In this document: piece by piece, positions 5,676 to 5,905 of the stretch
Layout: each line of letters opens with the position of its first letter
How positions within the stretch are numbered: the stretch's first letter is position 1
Source of the DNA: Thermoplasmatota archaeon
GTDB lineage: Archaea; Thermoplasmatota; E2; DHVEG-1
Direction: 5' to 3'
Assembly: GCA_018334795.1 (NCBI GenBank)
Contig: JAGXLH010000097.1
Location: 1-5,905 of the forward strand
DNA length: 5,905 nucleotides
Program-made: the position numbers and the translations under genes
The notes under the pieces: generated by a model
The model's database searches: none
The model's input: the letters and a program-made list of their open reading frames with translations, nothing else
Told to the model about the DNA's origin: nothing

Positions 5676-5697
5676 TCATAGAGATGAAAATGAGGAA

Positions 5698-5862
5698 ATG
5701 AATGGAAAGTTGTTTGGTGGATTGGATATCCACAAGGAATCTATTACTGGATGCATAATGGATGGTCCAGGAAACATTATCCGGGAACATTCATTTCCAG
5801 TAAAAATGAAAGCAGTTGAAAAATTGAAGGTGGTTGATTTCTCAATCTATCAAAAATTTTGA
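5698..5862 (+). pseudogene. N-terminal stub of an IS110-family transposase
   Basis: The frame encodes 54 residues. The opening MNGKLFGGLDIHKESITGCI, then MDGPGNIIREHSFP, matches the start of IS110-family DEDD recombinases, where the aspartate in LDIHK (D10) is the first catalytic residue of the RuvC-like domain. After about residue 43 (KAVEKL) the similarity ends, and the frame stops at 5860-5862. The next expected motif, around the second acidic residue, is not found in any plus-strand frame to the window edge. An intact protein is usually 300-400 residues, so this is a remnant cut by a deletion or rearrangement near 5826-5835. A near-palindrome, atcaaaa-a-ttttgat (5849-5863), lies close to the break. 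Start choice: ATG 5698, with the weak Shine-Dalgarno-like tgagg at 5691-5695 very close. The family call is from motif memory but is distinctive. Confidence 0.75.
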
Positions 5863-5905
5863 TTTTTCATAAAATAAGTCGTATGCCTTCTTTTTCTTAC
5901 AATAA

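Overview
The window is AT-rich and most likely archaeal. Three things suggest this. The large leftward gene is an archaeal-type AAA ATPase with a C-terminal nuclease-like (DUF234-type) domain. Several genes have a TATA-like box about 25 bases before the expected transcription start, with very short or absent leaders and weak or no Shine-Dalgarno sequences. The VapBC pair and the other proteins have an archaeal look. The species cannot be named from the sequence alone.

Layout. Positions 1-272 hold no supported gene; they end in a T-rich tract with a hairpin that looks like a terminator for rightward transcription. Positions 273-1802 (minus) encode the 509-residue ATPase. Its divergent upstream region (1811-1858) is packed with palindromes. 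Positions 1856-2530 are gene debris on the plus strand: a frameshifted winged-helix tail (1856-2027) and a second frameshifted fragment (2412-2530) resembling the C-terminal part of AlbA_2/RecG-like ATP-binding regulators, with a small 3 x 11 bp repeat between them. Positions 2731-3419 are a VapBC-type toxin-antitoxin operon with an intact antitoxin and a PIN toxin broken by one in-frame TAA. After about 330 non-coding bases, positions 3754-5318 hold an apparently intact AbiE-type operon: AbiEi, the winged-helix antitoxin and repressor, and AbiEii, the nucleotidyltransferase toxin, overlapping by 4 bases. Positions 5319-5697 are non-coding, with an iterated GTTGATA motif and a strong 12-bp hairpin. 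Positions 5698-5862 are the N-terminal stub of an IS110-family transposase.

How it fits together. This is an accessory or defence-type neighbourhood: two toxin-antitoxin operons, a stand-alone AAA ATPase of unknown role, and decayed mobile or regulatory genes. AbiE is the only system that looks complete. A palindrome sits in the promoter region of each of the three intact transcription units (ATPase, VapB, AbiEi), between the TATA-like box and the start codon or over the box itself, which fits autorepression. No clearly new system is proven. The points most worth checking are the split or nonsense VapC, the multi-palindrome divergent promoter, and the hairpin and iterated motif before the IS110 stub, where an IS110 bridge RNA would be expected.
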